Assembly (NCBI GenBank): GCA_937942365.1
Contig: CALDFB010000155.1
Coordinates: forward strand, 1 to 34,187
Source of the DNA: an uncultured Marinicella sp.
GTDB taxonomy: Bacteria; Pseudomonadota; Gammaproteobacteria; Xanthomonadales; Marinicellaceae
Length of the DNA: 34,187 bases
Direction of reading: 5' to 3'
Part shown: piece after piece, positions 32,983 to 34,187 of the stretch
Position numbering within the stretch: the stretch's first letter is position 1
Layout of the letters: each line of letters opens with the position of its first letter
Position numbers and translations under genes: made by a program
The notes under the pieces: model-generated
Told to the model about the DNA's origin: nothing
Seen by the model: the letters and a program-made list of their open reading frames with translations, nothing else
Database searches by the model: none

Positions 32983-33456
32983 ATGAAACTTCAAATCAAA
33001 TTCATCTCTATGATGCTGCTATTTTTAACCCAATTAACTGGTATCAAGACAGTGATGGCTGCAGAAGAAACATCGGTATTTGATTTCCCAGAAGCCGCTG
33101 ACTTATGGATGAGGGCCGCGCCGCCCAACGCCAAAATGTTGGCAGCATATATCACGGTAGTCAATAACTCGCAGAACCAGATGAAATTAACGGGTGCTTT
33201 TGCCCCTGATTTTGGTATGGCAGAAATTCATAAGACAGTTGAAATTGATGGCATGCTAAAAATGCGGGAACAAAAAGAATTGATCATTTCAGCCCAATCT
33301 AGCTTAGTGATGAAACCGGGTGGACTGCATATCATGCTCATGATGCCCAAGAAGAAATTCAAAGTTGGTGATCAAACACGTATTTGCTTGGTTTACCGAA
33401 ATGCAGCGGGTGAAGAGTATGTTCAACACCTTGATTTCCCTGTTTTGAAGAAGTGA
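32983..33456 (+). CDS. PCu(A)C-type periplasmic copper chaperone
   Basis: A 157-residue protein with a signal peptide (cleavage near residue 26, VMAA). The copper motif HX10MX21HXM is complete: H83, M94, H116 and M118. These proteins deliver Cu(I) to the CuA or CuB centre of cytochrome oxidases, often with Sco, which is not found here. It sits 16 bases after glmM and may be co-transcribed with it. A copper-handling role is firm at family level; its client is unknown. Confidence 0.92.
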   Translation: MKLQIKFISMMLLFLTQLTGIKTVMAAEETSVFDFPEAADLWMRAAPPNAKMLAAYITVVNNSQNQMKLTGAFAPDFGMAEIHKTVEIDGMLKMREQKELIISAQSSLVMKPGGLHIMLMMPKKKFKVGDQTRICLVYRNAAGEEYVQHLDFPVLKK

Positions 33457-33497
33457 ATTCTATCAATAATCTCAAGTAAATAAATGCCATAAGAATC

Positions 33498-34187
33498 ATG
33501 AAAAAGTCTGATTTCAACTTCACTTTGCCTGATGAATTGATTGCCCAATACCCCCTGGCAGAGCGCAGTCAGTCCAGGCTACTTAAATTAGATAGAAAAA
33601 ATGGTCTGACCACAGATTTACAATTCAAAGATGTCTTGGATGAATTCAATGCAGGTGATTTGTTGGTGTTTAATAACACCAAAGTCATTCCAGCTCGTTT
33701 ATTGGGCCAAAAGTCTACCGGTGGTAAAGTCGAAGTATTCATTGAAAGGGTGTTGAATGGCAGCCAAGCCAAAGCACTATTGAAATCTAATAAGTCAGTA
33801 CAGTTAGGAGCGGAAATTTATTTCAACGGCCAACCGAAATTAATCATAACGGCTAAACAAGGTATGTTTTATTTGGTTGAAACCCTTCGAGACCACTCTG
33901 CAAAGGTTCAATCTTTGAGTCTGTTGATGGAGACCCATGGTCAGATGCCATTACCGCCTTACATTACGCGTGATACCGAATCACAAGATGACCAAAGATA
34001 CCAAACTGTATATGCAGATGATGAACAGCCAGGTGCAGTGGCCGCTCCTACAGCTGGATTGCATTTTGATGATGAGGTGCTAAAAGCCATAAAAGCCAAA
34101 GGTGTGAATTCTGCTTATGTGACTTTGCATGTGGGTGCAGGCACTTTTCAACCAGTTAAAACAGATGAAATCGAGTCGCACCAAATG
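33498..34187 (+). CDS. queA: tRNA preQ1(34) S-adenosylmethionine ribosyltransferase-isomerase, 3' end cut by window
   Basis: The frame runs open to the last base (230 codons; E. coli QueA has 356). QueA transfers the ribosyl moiety of SAM to preQ1 in the tRNA wobble position on the way to queuosine. The start KKSDFNFTLPDELIAQYPL, FNNTKVIPARL, MPLPPYITR and AAPTAGLHFD are hallmark segments. No Shine-Dalgarno is clear before the ATG, 41 bases after the copper chaperone gene. The next gene in many gammaproteobacteria would be tgt, beyond this window. Confidence 0.96.
   Translation, partial: MKKSDFNFTLPDELIAQYPLAERSQSRLLKLDRKNGLTTDLQFKDVLDEFNAGDLLVFNNTKVIPARLLGQKSTGGKVEVFIERVLNGSQAKALLKSNKSVQLGAEIYFNGQPKLIITAKQGMFYLVETLRDHSAKVQSLSLLMETHGQMPLPPYITRDTESQDDQRYQTVYADDEQPGAVAAPTAGLHFDDEVLKAIKAKGVNSAYVTLHVGAGTFQPVKTDEIESHQM

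Noticed and set aside
1-34187. Mobile elements, phage genes or CRISPR arrays
   Set aside because: No transposase, integrase, phage structural gene or regularly spaced repeat array was seen on either strand.

Overview
The window reads as a stretch of chromosome from a gammaproteobacterium with an AT-rich genome (roughly 40% G+C by eye). The basis is the conserved housekeeping blocks (rplU-rpmA-obgE, rlmE-ftsH-folP-glmM, zapG, pmbA) together with a MurL-MurD2 pair, the alternative D-glutamate route known from Xanthomonas and relatives. Several secreted and c-type cytochrome genes and a short C-terminal tail on one secreted protein suggest a marine Marinicella-like or Xanthomonadales-related bacterium; that placement is inference. 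No phage, transposon, integron or CRISPR array was seen.

Layout. 1-5.7 kb (+): the 3' part of pmbA, then murL, murD2 and a Sel1-repeat protein as an overlapping gene string, followed by a DUF2288 gene and zapG. 5.7-9.9 kb: a small ComEA-like gene (-), then (+) a five-haem c-type cytochrome followed by two coupled secreted proteins that look like the N-terminal-type and catalytic-type halves of a copper amine oxidase with altered catalytic residues. 10-11.9 kb (+): an AraC regulator and two small DUF genes. 11.9-14.4 kb (-): tRNA-Val(GAC) and an ECF sigma / membrane anti-sigma / secreted double-PDZ unit. 14.5-22.2 kb: a glycosyltransferase cluster (two GT4, one GT2 with DUF2304) with an M49-like zinc lipoprotein and two multi-membrane or membrane-anchored proteins. 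22.4-25 kb (+): a tail-anchored double-FHA protein, then rplU, rpmA, obgE. 25-26.3 kb: a GcvA-like LysR gene (-) with a divergent, strongly terminated stretch that I read as a small RNA gene. 26.3-28.1 kb: a 2OG-Fe(II) oxygenase, a zinc-free type L36 gene (41 codons), an Mth938-domain gene and yhbY. 28.2-34.2 kb (+): rlmE, ftsH, folP, glmM, a PCu(A)C copper chaperone and the 5' part of queA.

How the parts work together. Envelope building dominates: MurL and MurD2 feed D-glutamate into peptidoglycan, GlmM makes glucosamine-1-phosphate for UDP-GlcNAc, ZapG links envelope and division, FtsH handles membrane protein quality control, and the sigma/anti-sigma/PDZ unit looks like an envelope-sensing circuit. 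A second theme is translation: L21, L27, L36, ObgE, YhbY, RlmE, QueA and tRNA-Val. The two items most worth following are the small-RNA candidate beside the gcvA-like gene, with an all-pyrimidine anti-Shine-Dalgarno-like loop, and the split copper-amine-oxidase-like pair behind a multihaem cytochrome.
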